DNA of 43,977 nt from Xanthomonas populi (GCF_002940065.1 NZ_MDEJ01000017.1:1-43977); one strand, 5' to 3'; counted from the first letter of the stretch, positions 8,211 through 15,738 are shown. Translations and numbers: made by a program. Notes: generated from the sequence alone by a model not told the origin.

Positions 8211-9941
8211 TTAGCGGCCGTCTGCGATCGGCACCGGGCGACCCCCGCTGAAGGTGGACCACGCCGGTGTACGCAGCACGTTGCCGAAGCCGTCCAGATG
8301 CAAGGTGCCGGTCGCACCGCGCAGCCCGCCATCGGCGCCGGTAGTCAGCTTTTCCAGATACCCGCTGATCTTCCAGGCGTCGTAGCCGAATGCGAACAGG
8401 CGAGCGCCCGGCCCGCGCGCGCTGGGCAGCGTGCTGGCGACTTGGGTGGAGGCCGGCAGGCCGGACACGCCCAGGGCGGTCCAGGTTTCGCTTGGGTAGA
8501 TGATGCCGTCCAGCGCCAGATCGTCTTCGACCTTGCCGGTTCCGGCCACCAACTGCGAGGTGCCCACGCGCGATTTGCCGGCGAATCCGCTCAAGGTCAA
8601 CTGTGGTGCCAGCGCCCGCGCGGTGTTGCCGCGCACGGCCAGGAAGACCGCATCGGCGCTGCCGTAGTTGCGCAGCTGCGCTCCGAGATCGCCCGGCACC
8701 TCGGCCACGCTGATGCTGCCGGCCACCGTGCCGCCGCGTTCGGTGAAGCGCTCGCGGAAGGCCGTGATGGTGCGCTTGCCGTTGTCGTCGCTGGTACCGA
8801 CGATCAGCACGTTGCGGCGCTCGCGCGCGAGCAGGTATTCGGCGGCCATGATGCCGTCGTCTTCCGGCGCCAACGAAAACCCGGCGCTGCCGCTGGGCGG
8901 GGCCTTGTTGTCGGTGGGGCGGTTGAGCGCCAGCACCGGCACCGCTAGTTGGCCACGCGCAAACACGGCGCTGACTTCGTCGCGACCCAGTGGGCCGACC
9001 ACGTAATCGACCCCGGCGCTCACCGCCTTGTCGTAGGCGGCATTGGCGCCGGCTGCGGTGCCGGCGGTATCGAAGAAGCGTAGTTCCGGGCGGCGGCGGG
9101 TTTCGGCGTAGTAACCGGCCAGCAGGCCGTCGCGCACCGGCGCCGAGGCGGTCGCCAGATTGCCGCTGAGCGGCAGCAGTACGCCTAGCTTGATCGGCGG
9201 ACGATAGCCATCGCGCTCGGCCGGCGGGCGCTTGCTGGTGTCGAAGCCCCACTGCGCATCACGCTCGAACGCACGCGGCAGCGCCAGCCCGCGGCTGATC
9301 AAGGCGAGGCCGGCGAAGTTGTACAGCGGGTCGCCGGCTGGCAGCGCGGCGGTGCGGCCCTTCAACGTGGCATCGTCGAGCACGGCGAGCAGGCGCACGA
9401 TCGCGCGCTGGTTCTCGCTGCGCGGGGTGCCGGTCAGGCCGGCATCGGCGCGTGCGCGGTCGGCGGCGGCCCCGAACAGGTCGCCGGTGCCTTCCAGCGC
9501 GGCGGCGCGTGCCAGCAGCCAGCGGATCTGCAGCGGCTGGGGCAGGCCTTGCGGGCTGTCGCCCAGTGCCTGCAGCGCTTGCGCGGCCTGCTTGTCGATC
9601 ACCGCCAGCTCGCCGGTCAACAGCGCGAAGCGGGCGCGGTCCTCGCCGCTGAGATGACGCGGGGTGACCTGCGCCAGCAGCATGCGCGCACGTGCGTCAT
9701 CGCCGGCGTCGTGCCAGCCGAACGCGGACGCGGCCAGCAAGCGGCTGCGCTGCGCACCGCTGGCACCGGCCGCTTCGGCTTCCAGTTGCTGCGCCGTTTC
9801 GCGCGGCTTGCCCTGGTCCAGCAACGCCAGCGCGGCGCTCTGCGTCGGCGAGGCGGTCTGGGTGACGCTGCTGGTGGCGCAACCGGCGGCCAGCATGACC
9901 AGCAGCGACAGGGCGGAGATCCTTGCAACACGCTTGTTCAT
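8211..9941 (-). CDS. lpoA: Penicillin-binding protein activator LpoA, lipoprotein
   Basis: The 576-residue protein is an outer-membrane lipoprotein: a signal peptide [21 protein letters not shown] with lipobox cysteine C21. The N-terminal half (about 30-240) is alpha-helical TPR-like with many Ala/Leu/Arg repeats; the C-terminal half (about 255-570) is a periplasmic-binding-protein-like fold, beginning [29 protein letters not shown]. In E. coli LpoA reaches through the periplasm to stimulate the transpeptidase of PBP1A. Position also matches: divergent from rsmI and followed by yraN. The intergenic space to rsmI is about 83 bp, so the two promoters lie close together. Confidence 0.9.
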   Translation of the reverse strand: MNKRVARISALSLLVMLAAGCATSSVTQTASPTQSAALALLDQGKPRETAQQLEAEAAGASGAQRSRLLAASAFGWHDAGDDARARMLLAQVTPRHLSGEDRARFALLTGELAVIDKQAAQALQALGDSPQGLPQPLQIRWLLARAAALEGTGDLFGAAADRARADAGLTGTPRSENQRAIVRLLAVLDDATLKGRTAALPAGDPLYNFAGLALISRGLALPRAFERDAQWGFDTSKRPPAERDGYRPPIKLGVLLPLSGNLATASAPVRDGLLAGYYAETRRRPELRFFDTAGTAAGANAAYDKAVSAGVDYVVGPLGRDEVSAVFARGQLAVPVLALNRPTDNKAPPSGSAGFSLAPEDDGIMAAEYLLARERRNVLIVGTSDDNGKRTITAFRERFTERGGTVAGSISVAEVPGDLGAQLRNYGSADAVFLAVRGNTARALAPQLTLSGFAGKSRVGTSQLVAGTGKVEDDLALDGIIYPSETWTALGVSGLPASTQVASTLPSARGPGARLFAFGYDAWKISGYLEKLTTGADGGLRGATGTLHLDGFGNVLRTPAWSTFSGGRPVPIADGR

Positions 9942-10024
9942 TTCAGATCCATTGGACGTGGCCCGCCAGGGGCGGACCGTTAAAAACGCTACGATTCTAC
10001 CCTTTGCCTTACGGAATACCGTTG

Positions 10025-10852
10025 ATGACCTTCCCTGGAACCCTGCATGTGGTCGCCACGCCGATCGGCAACCTGGCCGACCTGTCGCCGCGTGCGCAGG
10101 AGGTGCTGCGGGGCGTGGCCGCGATCTGCGCCGAAGACACCCGCCATACCCGCCAGCTGCTCGGCCATTTCGGCATAGACCGCCCCTTGCTGGCCCTGCA
10201 CGACCATAACGAAGAAGCGATGTCCGAGCGCATCGTCGCGCGCTTGCGCGAGGGCGACTCGCTGGCCATCGTCAGCGACGCCGGCACTCCGCTGGTCAGC
10301 GACCCCGGCTTCAAGCTGGTGCGTGCCGCACGCGCGGCCGGGATCCGGGTCAGCCCGGTGCCGGGCGCCTGCGCCGCCATTGCCGCGCTCAGCGTGGCCG
10401 GCCTGCCGAGCGACCGCTTCAGCTTCGAAGGGTTTCTACCCGCCAAGAGCGCTTCCCGCCGCGAGCGCCTGGCGCATCTGGCCGGCGAGACCCGCACCCT
10501 GGTCTTTTACGAATCCTCGCACCGCATCGTCGACTCGCTGGCCGACTTGCGCGGCGCCTTCGGCGACGAGCGCCCGGCGGTCATCGCCCGCGAGCTGACC
10601 AAACTGTTCGAAACCGTGCTCGACGGCACCCTGGCCGAGCTGCAGGCCAAGGTCGAGGCCGACGACAACCAGCGCAAAGGCGAGTTCGTGGTGATGGTGC
10701 AGGGCGCCGCCGACGCCGCCGAAGGCCAACTTGCCGAAGGCCGCCGCGTGTACGCCAAACTTGCCGAACATCTGTCGCCGTCGACGGCTGCCAAGCTCGC
10801 CGCCGAGCTGACCGGTGCGCCGCGTAAGGCGTTGTATGGCGGCAATGGCTGA
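10025..10852 (+). CDS. rsmI: 16S rRNA (cytidine-1402-2'-O)-methyltransferase
   Basis: The 275-residue protein is RsmI, which 2'-O-methylates C1402 of 16S rRNA in the decoding centre. RsmH, encoded 3.5 kb downstream, adds the N4-methyl group on the same base. Landmarks of the tetrapyrrole-methylase fold are clear: LHVVATPIGNLADLSPRA, CAEDTRHTRQLL, the SAM-binding VSDAGTPLVSDPG, and VPGACAAIAAL followed by SFEGFLP. I choose ATG 10025 because homology starts directly there. The last 17 bases overlap the start of the next, unrecognised gene, whose Shine-Dalgarno-like TAAGG lies within this gene. Confidence 0.95.
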   Translation: MTFPGTLHVVATPIGNLADLSPRAQEVLRGVAAICAEDTRHTRQLLGHFGIDRPLLALHDHNEEAMSERIVARLREGDSLAIVSDAGTPLVSDPGFKLVRAARAAGIRVSPVPGACAAIAALSVAGLPSDRFSFEGFLPAKSASRRERLAHLAGETRTLVFYESSHRIVDSLADLRGAFGDERPAVIARELTKLFETVLDGTLAELQAKVEADDNQRKGEFVVMVQGAADAAEGQLAEGRRVYAKLAEHLSPSTAAKLAAELTGAPRKALYGGNG

Positions 10853-11561
10853 GGCGGAGACTGCGGAGAGCAAAAAGAAGGCACTGGAGCTGCGTCAGTT
10901 CCAGTGCGTCCTGGATGTGTGGCCAGACGCATTTCCGAAGCCTGTTGGTGAAATCGAACAGCCCAAAGAACCAGCGGCCGATATTCGCTTTCGCCTTGCT
11001 GATGGCTCCAGCTACGCGTTTGAGATCACGCAACTGCTGCGTTCGGAAGGGAAGGTATGGGTGCGTGCACGAGAAAAGTTGATTGCCGCGCTGAAACCTC
11101 GACTTGCGCTGCTTTTGCCAGGCGTACGAGTGGGTATAAGCTTTGATGATCGACCGCTTCCTCGACTTCCGGAGGCGGTCGAGCGGATCGAGTGCCTGCT
11201 TTGCCCGCACGCCGAGATGAAGGAGCCGCACGTTGTTATCAGAAGCGGGCTTCCTGCGTTCATCAACCACGTGCAGTTGTGGCCGTCCGATCAGCAAGTA
11301 CTCCTATCAGGCGGCGACTTCAAGGTAACTGCCCTGGTCAAGGATCAGGTAGCGGAGTGCATCGGCCGCAAGCACCGCCAGATCAGTCGATATCGCGAGT
11401 ACGCCGACGCTGTCGCGCTGTTGATCTATTGCCCGGTGGCTCCTTCGCTCGCGCAGCACGCGATACCGGCGGAAGCGACTGGATGGTCGTTCGTGCACGA
11501 TTTTGAACGCGTCGTTCTCTACGCCGAAGAAAACGGCAGGCAGGGCATGATCTGGCGATAG
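10836..11561 (+). CDS. Unrecognised protein, possible PD-(D/E)XK-like fold
   Basis: I do not recognise this 241-residue soluble protein. It has no signal peptide or membrane segment. Residues about 49-70 read ADIRFRLADGSSYAFEITQLL, an Asp on one strand followed by E-x-T on the next, reminiscent of the D...E-x-K pair of PD-(D/E)XK nucleases; a later KHRQISRYREYADAVALLIYCP could be the Q/K-helix and strand. This is only a pattern resemblance. I start at ATG 10836 because TAAGG lies six bases before it; ATG 10845 is an alternative. It overlaps rsmI by 17 bp, and the rnpB -10 box lies 5 bp after its stop, so it looks wedged between rsmI and rnpB. Confidence 0.65.
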   Translation: MAAMAEAETAESKKKALELRQFQCVLDVWPDAFPKPVGEIEQPKEPAADIRFRLADGSSYAFEITQLLRSEGKVWVRAREKLIAALKPRLALLLPGVRVGISFDDRPLPRLPEAVERIECLLCPHAEMKEPHVVIRSGLPAFINHVQLWPSDQQVLLSGGDFKVTALVKDQVAECIGRKHRQISRYREYADAVALLIYCPVAPSLAQHAIPAEATGWSFVHDFERVVLYAEENGRQGMIWR

Positions 11562-11565
11562 CGCG

Positions 11566-11571
11566 TATAGT
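11566..11571 (+). promoter_or_regulatory. rnpB promoter -10 box TATAGT
   Basis: TATAGT lies about 9 bp before the first base of the RNase P RNA 5' stem, which is the right distance for the -10 of a stable RNA promoter. No good -35 is visible in the 16-18 bp window upstream, which is inside the preceding coding region. Confidence 0.65.
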
Positions 11572-11579
11572 GCCCCCGG

Positions 11580-11931
11580 CGGAGTCGGCCAGACAGTCGC
11601 GTCACTCGCAAGAGTGCCGAGGAAAGTCCGGGCTCCATAGGGCAAGGTGCCAGGTAACGCCTGGGCGGCGCAAGCCGACGGAAAGTGCAACAGAAAGATA
11701 CCGCCTACGTTCCTTTCGAGGAGCCGGTAAGGGTGAAATGGTGCGGTAAGAGCGCACCGCGAGTCCGGTAACGGACCGGCACGGCAAACCCCACCTGGAG
11801 CAAGACCAAATAGGGATCCATTGGCGTGGCCCGCGCTGGATCCGGGTAGGTTGCTTGAGCGCTGCGGTGACGTAGCGCCTAGACGAATGACTGTCCACGA
11901 CAGAACCCGGCTTATCGGCCGGCTCCGCCAC
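11580..11931 (+). ncRNA. rnpB: RNase P RNA, bacterial type A
   Basis: This is the catalytic RNA of RNase P, which removes 5' leaders from tRNA precursors. The 5' strand GGAGTCGGCCAGACAGTCGC pairs with the 3' strand GGCCGGCTCC (11919-11926) to form helix P1. Universal elements appear in order: GAGGAAAGTCCGGGCTCC (conserved region I, 11619-11637), ACAGAAAGATA, AAGGGTGAAATGGTGCGGTAAGAG, GCAAACCCCACC, and ACGACAGAACCCGGCTTATCGGCC (P4 region and 3' domain). About 352 nt is a normal length. In Xanthomonas-like genomes it precedes the dcw cluster; here accessory genes lie on both sides. Confidence 0.97.
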
Positions 11932-11963
11932 CTTCGTTCGGGCGTTCGCCCTTCTCGAAGGTG
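11929..11963 (+). terminator. Hairpin directly after rnpB
   Basis: CACCTTCG (11929-11936) and CGAAGGTG (11956-11963) form an 8-bp stem enclosing an inner GGGCG/CGCCC helix. It starts at the mature 3' end of RNase P RNA. There is no U-run after it, so it may serve as a processing or stability structure rather than a canonical terminator. Confidence 0.5.
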
Positions 11964-11972
11964 CCCACGCTT

Positions 11973-12221
11973 CGTACCGCCTTTGGCGGTACAAAACGCG
12001 GGTCCCGCTCCGGGCATGCCAGAACCCCCCCCCGCGGCGGTTGCCGCGCCCCCCCCTGACTCAAGGGGGCCTGCACTCGGTGAGTTATCCGGTGCGTTCA
12101 GCTGTTTGCGATCAGCGCGATTTTTGCTGCTTCGATCTTTGTTGCTTGGCTTGGGCTTCGCCCTCGCAGCGGGCGCTGTGTGCGGTGTTGCGGCCGTGTT
12201 TGACGCGTTTTTGTTTGGCGT
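11973..12221. other. Gene-free stretch with hairpins and poly-C tracts
   Basis: The stretch between rnpB and ccdB holds a palindrome GTACCGCC-TTT-GGCGGTAC (11973-11991), two homopolymer tracts of nine and eight C residues (12016-12056) around a CGCGGC/GCCGCG inverted repeat, and a T-rich segment. The open frame through rnpB and this region is not supported by any protein feature. Confidence 0.5.
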
Positions 12222-12539
12222 TTAGCCGAACGAGCGGGTGAACAGCTCGTCAAGGGCGGCGATGATGGTTTGGGCTTGATCCTTTAATGTGCCGGCGGGC
12301 TTGTTTAGTACTGCCAGGGGCACCGAAGTCGTTTCCAGGGGTTGCAGGATGACGCTGCGGCCGGCAACCGTGAGTTCCGGGGTGAAACGGGAGGGGGGCG
12401 GGGAGTGGTCGGACTTCAGAACCAGGGGCACGACGACGCGGCGGGGTGAGGCGTCGAAGATCTTCGACTGGACGACGACCACATAGGGAATGTGCTTGTT
12501 CTGGCCGACGTTTGCGTAAACAGCAAACTGGTCGGTCAT
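12222..12539 (-). CDS. ccdB: CcdB family toxin
   Basis: The 105-residue protein has the CcdB layout: a first strand FAVYANVGQNKHIPYVVVVQSKIFD, then RRVVVPLVL, FTPELTVAGRSVILQPLETTSVPLAVL and a C-terminal helix. CcdB of plasmid F poisons DNA gyrase by trapping the GyrA-DNA complex. F CcdB ends in Trp-Gly-Ile, which is needed for gyrase poisoning; this protein ends RSFG and lacks that Trp, so its activity is uncertain. The start ATG at 12539 overlaps the ccdA stop as ATGA, the usual translational coupling. I exclude the longer in-frame ORF upstream because it runs through ccdA. Confidence 0.85.
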   Translation of the reverse strand: MTDQFAVYANVGQNKHIPYVVVVQSKIFDASPRRVVVPLVLKSDHSPPPSRFTPELTVAGRSVILQPLETTSVPLAVLNKPAGTLKDQAQTIIAALDELFTRSFG

Positions 12540-12787
12540 AGCGTGCAGAACTCGTCGGCGAAGGAGCCGTGCACTTCGGTGAAGGTCTTCCATTGGCTCG
12601 CCGCGCGTTGTAACTCCATCGCTCTGGCGCTGTGGCTGTCGCGCTCTTTGGTGGCGTACTCGGCCAGCAGTTCCTCGATTTTCGCCGACAAGTTGCCTGT
12701 CATCGCGCGGGCCTGGTAGGCCAGGTCGGCATTGATGGTCAGGTTCAGCCGCTTCTTTTGCGCGGAGCTATCGTAATAACGGCTCAT
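12536..12787 (-). CDS. ccdA: CcdA family antitoxin
   Basis: The 83-residue protein precedes the toxin gene and overlaps it by 4 bp. Residues about 12-40 (KKRLNLTINADLAYQARAMTGNLSAKIEELL) fit the ribbon-helix-helix DNA-binding domain of CcdA, and the charged C-terminal half with a Trp (QWKTFTEVHGSFADEF) fits the disordered toxin-neutralising arm, where F CcdA also has W-x3-N-x5-G-x-F-x-D-E. A good Shine-Dalgarno AGGAGG lies six bases before the ATG. The complex of CcdA and CcdB probably represses its own promoter through the repeats immediately upstream. Confidence 0.85.
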   Translation of the reverse strand: MSRYYDSSAQKKRLNLTINADLAYQARAMTGNLSAKIEELLAEYATKERDSHSARAMELQRAASQWKTFTEVHGSFADEFCTL

Positions 12788-12799
12788 GAGCGGCCTCCT

Positions 12800-12841
12800 G
12801 TAGTTTATGCGCACGCTATGCGCATGATTCCGGGTTGTCAA
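12800..12841 (-). promoter_or_regulatory. ccdAB promoter and candidate operator
   Basis: On the minus strand a perfect TTGACA -35 (12841-12836) is followed after 17 bp by a weak TAGCGT -10. Two copies of TATGCGCA on the plus strand (12806-12813 and 12817-12824) start 11 bp apart, about one helical turn, and cover the -10; the second extends into the palindrome ATGCGCAT. This is what a ribbon-helix-helix autoregulator site would look like. The -35 overlaps the last codons of the upstream NRDE gene. Confidence 0.55.
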
Positions 12842-13605
12842 TGCGTGCCGGCGATGTCCAGTCGTGTTTCGCCCTCGAATATCCCATTGGGGCCGAAGCG
12901 CCGTTCGTGGATGAAGCCACTGCCCTGGTGGTCGACTGCGACGATGGTGCTGGCGCGGGTGCCGTAGCTGGGGCCGGTGATGAAGGCGGCAGAGAGCAGG
13001 CGTTCGGTGTCCAAGTCCACGCCTGTGTGGGGAAGTGCGGCGTCGGGCGCGGTCACCGGGTTGGCCAGGGCGGTCCACAGCAGCTGCAGGTCGTCGTTGT
13101 CGGTAGCGCACCAGGTGTCCAGCGCAATAGTTAGTGCGGCAGTTTTGGGCCAGTGCGCGTCCAGCGGGCCGTTTGACATGCCGTGGATGCCGGGCGCCAG
13201 CGTGCGCGCCAACGGCGGGTGATTGCTGAGGTGTTCGCAACGCTCGGCGTCGCTCAGCAATAGGTTGAATGGCGGAAATGCGTGTGCGGCCGTTGCCAGA
13301 TCGCTGGCGTACGCGGCGCCATCCAGGCTGCCGGCCAGGTAATCGGCGATCAAATGGCCACGCGAGCGTCCCGACGCGGTGGCGAGCGGGTCGCGCACAT
13401 TGGTCACCACCGCGACGCGGCCGGCGCTGCCCAGGCCCACCCAACTGCCACCCGAGCGCAGATCGCGGCCTGCCAGCACGGTGTCGGCCGGCGCCGCCCA
13501 ACGTGCCAGCGGTGCGGTTGGGCGTTGGTGGAACTCATCGCGGTTGCCCGCCAGCAGCAAACGCCAGCGGGGGTGGGTTTTCCAGGCGAGAGCGACCAGA
13601 CACAT
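12838..13605 (-). CDS. NRDE/TANGO2 family protein
   Basis: The 255-residue protein opens MCLVALAWKTHPRWRLLLAGNRDEF, containing the Asn-Arg-Asp-Glu motif for which the NRDE (TANGO2) family is named. The N-terminal Cys2 is conserved in the family, consistent with an Ntn-hydrolase-like fold. Later family landmarks are SGGSWVGLG, VTNVRD, SRGHLIADYL, GIHGMSNGPLDAHWPKT, YGTRASTIVAVD and FEGETRLDIA. The biochemical function is not established; links to haem trafficking come from eukaryotic work. It lies on the minus strand upstream of the ccdAB promoter and is divergent from mraZ. Confidence 0.9.
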   Translation of the reverse strand: MCLVALAWKTHPRWRLLLAGNRDEFHQRPTAPLARWAAPADTVLAGRDLRSGGSWVGLGSAGRVAVVTNVRDPLATASGRSRGHLIADYLAGSLDGAAYASDLATAAHAFPPFNLLLSDAERCEHLSNHPPLARTLAPGIHGMSNGPLDAHWPKTAALTIALDTWCATDNDDLQLLWTALANPVTAPDAALPHTGVDLDTERLLSAAFITGPSYGTRASTIVAVDHQGSGFIHERRFGPNGIFEGETRLDIAGTH

Positions 13606-13741
13606 GCCGCTGATTGTCGCCAGTTTGCGCAGCGATGACGTGCGGCCGGCTCAATGTGAAGTGAGACCACGGTCGATTTTACATAGCCTTCACACCCCTG
13701 AACTTTTGTTCAATCTCAAAATCTGAGACGAAACAGCAACT

Positions 13742-13750
13742 TGTGGATAA
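13742..13750 (-). promoter_or_regulatory. Perfect DnaA box TTATCCACA
   Basis: The plus strand reads TGTGGATAA, the exact complement of the high-affinity DnaA box. It is single, about 70 bp upstream of the mraZ -35. It is not an origin by itself; it may link dcw expression to DnaA, but a chance occurrence is possible. Confidence 0.45.
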
Positions 13751-13820
13751 CCTTTGAACAAGTCTCTAAAGAGTGCTGCAACTCATTGATGCAACTGGCG
13801 ATTTGCGGACTTCAAAGTTG

Positions 13821-13848
13821 TTGACAACCTTCTGCGCATTGCTAAGGT
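13821..13848 (+). promoter_or_regulatory. mraZ promoter of the dcw cluster
   Basis: TTGACA at 13821-13826 is separated by 16 bp from TAAGGT at 13843-13848. It is the only good sigma-70-like match upstream of mraZ, and the predicted start falls near 13855, inside the 10-bp repeats thought to bind MraZ. Confidence 0.6.
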
Positions 13849-13892
13849 GGGCAACTGAGGGGAAAAAAGGTTTTTTGTGGTTTTTTGTGGTT
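13848..13892 (+). promoter_or_regulatory. Five 10-bp-phased MraZ-box-like repeats
   Basis: MraZ proteins bind direct repeats of TGGGN spaced by 5 bp. Here (T/A)GG(G/T)N pentamers start at 13848 (TGGGC), 13858 (AGGGG), 13868 (AGGTT), 13878 (TGGTT) and 13888 (TGGTT), a strict 10-bp period. They overlap the -10 and run into the leader, the expected place for autorepression. Confidence 0.65.
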
Positions 13893-13928
13893 CAATGATC
13901 CCCAGGCAGTTTTTCGAGGTTGTATTCG

Positions 13929-14375
13929 GTGTTTCAAGGCGAGACTGCCATCACGGTGGACGACAAGGGGCGTATGGCGGTGCCAACCGCATACCGCGAC
14001 CTCGTCACGCGTGTGAGCGGCAACCGCCTGGTCCTCACCTACAACCCGTTCGAAGCCGGATGCCTGTGGCTGTATGCGGAAAAGGAGTGGGAGCGGGTGC
14101 GTGACGATGTGATGTCCAAGCCCAATACCCAGCGCGTGGTCCGTACGCTGCAGCAAAAACTGGTGGGTTCTTCGGCCGTGCTGGAGCTTGACGCCAACGG
14201 CCGTCTGAGCATTCCGGCCAGTCACCGCAATGCGGTCGGTATCGAGAAGAAGGCCGTGCTGCTGGGCATGGGCGACAAATTCGAACTCTGGAGCGAGCAG
14301 GCACATCGCGCACTGATCCAGCAGACATTGTCTGACGGGGATCTGGGCGATGAATTGCTCGATCTCAGGTTGTGA
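13929..14375 (+). CDS. mraZ: Transcriptional regulator MraZ
   Basis: The 148-residue protein contains the two AbrB-like MraZ repeats, each with the D-x-K/N-G-R signature: [15 protein letters not shown] near residues 8-22 and [14 protein letters not shown] near residues 88-101. MraZ forms a ring-shaped oligomer that binds tandem repeats and represses the dcw promoter. GTG 13929 is taken as the start because a GAGG Shine-Dalgarno sits nine bases before it; the in-frame TTG at 13920 would abut that site. It is the first gene of the dcw cluster, and its end adjoins rsmH. Confidence 0.95.
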   Translation: MFQGETAITVDDKGRMAVPTAYRDLVTRVSGNRLVLTYNPFEAGCLWLYAEKEWERVRDDVMSKPNTQRVVRTLQQKLVGSSAVLELDANGRLSIPASHRNAVGIEKKAVLLGMGDKFELWSEQAHRALIQQTLSDGDLGDELLDLRL

Positions 14376-14389
14376 GCCGGGGTGCCCGG

Positions 14390-15454
14390 ATGCGCGGTGA
14401 AGCGCAGCCCGGCCACCCGGTGTCGCAGCCGCCGGCGGCCCATGTGCCGGTGCTGTACACGCAGGTTCTGGAGGGCCTGCAGGTGACCGAAAACGGAACC
14501 TATCTCGATGGCACGTTCGGGCGTGGCGGTCATGCTCGTGGCGTGCTGCAACACCTTGGCCCGGGAGGTCGACTGCTGGTGATGGACAAGGACCCTGAAG
14601 CGATCGCGGTGGCCGAACAGACGTTCGGCGGCGATGCGCGCGTGGCCATCCACCGCGGCAGCTTTGCCGGTCTCGGCCAGGTGGTCGCTGCGGCAACTGT
14701 CGACGGGATCCTGCTGGATCTTGGCGTGTCCTCGCCGCAGCTGGATGTGGCCGGGCGCGGTTTCAGTTTCGGCAAGGACGGACCGCTTGACATGCGCATG
14801 GACCCGGATGCCGGGCAGAGCGCTGCCGAATGGCTGGCGCATGCGAGCGACCGCGAGATCGCCGATGTGTTGTGGACCTATGGAGATGAGCGCAAGAGCC
14901 GCCGCATCGCACGCGCCATCGTGGCGCGCCGCGTTGAACAGCCGCTGCTGGGCACCGCGCAACTGGCCGACCTGATCGCCTCGGTGATGCCGCGCGGCGA
15001 CAGCAAGACCCATCCGGCCACGCGCAGCTTTCAGGCGATCCGCATCTACATCAACCGCGAGCTGGACGATCTGGAAGCCGGGCTGGACGCCGCCCTGGGC
15101 GCGCTCAAGCCGGGCGGCCGCCTTGTGGTGATCAGCTTCCATTCGCTTGAAGACCGCATCGTCAAGCAATTCATGGCCCGCTACGCCAAGGCACCGCCCA
15201 GCAACCGCCGCCTGCCGGAAGCCCAGCCCTTCGTGCCGACGCTGCAGTTGATCAGCGGCGCCATCAAGGCCGACTTCGACGAACTGAGCATCAATCCGCG
15301 CGCCCGTAGTGCGGTGTTGCGGGTGGCTGAAAAGCTGGCGGGACCGGGGGCCGGGGACCCGGGACCCGGGGAGAACAAGAACAGTGCTGACGGCTCGGCG
15401 GCCGGCGTCGGTTTTTCCCCGGTCCCGAGCGCGCTCCAAGGGAGCGCGCCATGA
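14390..15454 (+). CDS. rsmH: 16S rRNA (cytosine-1402-N4)-methyltransferase
   Basis: RsmH (MraW) N4-methylates C1402 of 16S rRNA. The SAM site [13 protein letters not shown] and the acidic loop VMDKDPEAI are near the N-terminus; [42 protein letters not shown] and [17 protein letters not shown] follow. The start may be ATG 14390 (354 residues) or GTG 14372, which overlaps the mraZ stop as GTGA. Homology normally ends at [12 protein letters not shown]. coli RsmH has 313 residues. Here about 38 further residues ([15 protein letters not shown] onward) are encoded by a heptamer-bounded element at 15340-15426. The stop overlaps the ftsL start by 4 bp. Confidence 0.93.
   Translation: MRGEAQPGHPVSQPPAAHVPVLYTQVLEGLQVTENGTYLDGTFGRGGHARGVLQHLGPGGRLLVMDKDPEAIAVAEQTFGGDARVAIHRGSFAGLGQVVAAATVDGILLDLGVSSPQLDVAGRGFSFGKDGPLDMRMDPDAGQSAAEWLAHASDREIADVLWTYGDERKSRRIARAIVARRVEQPLLGTAQLADLIASVMPRGDSKTHPATRSFQAIRIYINRELDDLEAGLDAALGALKPGGRLVVISFHSLEDRIVKQFMARYAKAPPSNRRLPEAQPFVPTLQLISGAIKADFDELSINPRARSAVLRVAEKLAGPGAGDPGPGENKNSADGSAAGVGFSPVPSALQGSAP
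15340..15426. repeat. Heptamer-bounded element in the rsmH 3' end
   Basis: The left arm is four heptamers: GGGACCG GGGGCCG, then GGGACCC twice (15340-15367). The right arm CCCCGGTCCC (15417-15426) is the exact complement of the first ten bases, GGGACCGGGG. The element is 87 bp, 29 codons, and stays open in the rsmH frame. It belongs to the same family as the murF and murG copies, with a shorter right arm. Confidence 0.75.
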
Positions 15455-15714
15455 GCCGCCTGTTGCTCATCGTGCTGCTTGCCTGCAGCATCGCCTCGGC
15501 GATCGGTGTGGTGTACATGCGCCATATGCATCGCAAGTTGTTCGTGCAGTTGTCCAAGCTCGAACACACGCGCGATGAATTGAATATCGAATTCGGCCGG
15601 CTGCAGCTGGAGCAGGCCACCTGGGCGGAAAGCAATCGGGTCGATCAGGTCGCGCGTGCGCGCATCGGGATGAAGTTCCCGGAGACCAACGACATCGTGG
15701 TGGTGCGCCCATGA
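15451..15714 (+). CDS. ftsL: Cell division protein FtsL
   Basis: The 87-residue bitopic protein has the FtsL layout: a very short cytoplasmic part, one membrane segment ([20 protein letters not shown], residues 4-23), then a periplasmic coiled-coil-like region ([29 protein letters not shown]) and the family ending [20 protein letters not shown]. FtsL joins FtsB and FtsQ in the divisome complex that activates FtsW-FtsI. Its start overlaps the rsmH stop as ATGA. A perfect 9-bp hairpin begins just after its stop codon. Confidence 0.93.
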   Translation: MSRLLLIVLLACSIASAIGVVYMRHMHRKLFVQLSKLEHTRDELNIEFGRLQLEQATWAESNRVDQVARARIGMKFPETNDIVVVRP

Positions 15715-15738
15715 CAAAACGGCACGACAGCCGTTTTG
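15715..15738 (+). terminator. Hairpin between ftsL and ftsI
   Basis: CAAAACGGC (15715-15723) and GCCGTTTTG (15730-15738) form a perfect 9-bp stem with a 6-base loop, ending in four T. It resembles a weak intrinsic terminator, placed directly after the ftsL stop within the 67-bp gap before ftsI. It may act as an attenuator or RNA-stability element inside the operon. Confidence 0.45.

Larger units (their letters stand above)
13606..13928. other. 323-bp divergent control region before mraZ
   Basis: No gene is seen here. The stretch separates the NRDE gene from mraZ and is AT-richer than its surroundings. It holds a DnaA box, the mraZ promoter and the MraZ-box-like repeats, listed separately. 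GAACTTTTGTTC-type and TTGTGGATAACC...GAACAA-type partial inverted repeats also occur between 13700 and 13775. Confidence 0.7.

Noticed and set aside
8080-9252. 390-codon minus-strand open frame
   Set aside because: It is a second frame on the same strand as lpoA and yraN; the Arg-rich text carries no conserved block.
11821-12225. 134-codon open frame on the plus strand
   Set aside because: Its first third lies in the conserved 3' domain of RNase P RNA and the rest crosses hairpins and poly-C tracts; no protein-like features apart from a Leu/Ala-rich end.
13742-13775. Replication origin
   Set aside because: There is one perfect DnaA box only, with no box cluster and no AT-rich unwinding element or dnaA/gidA neighbours.
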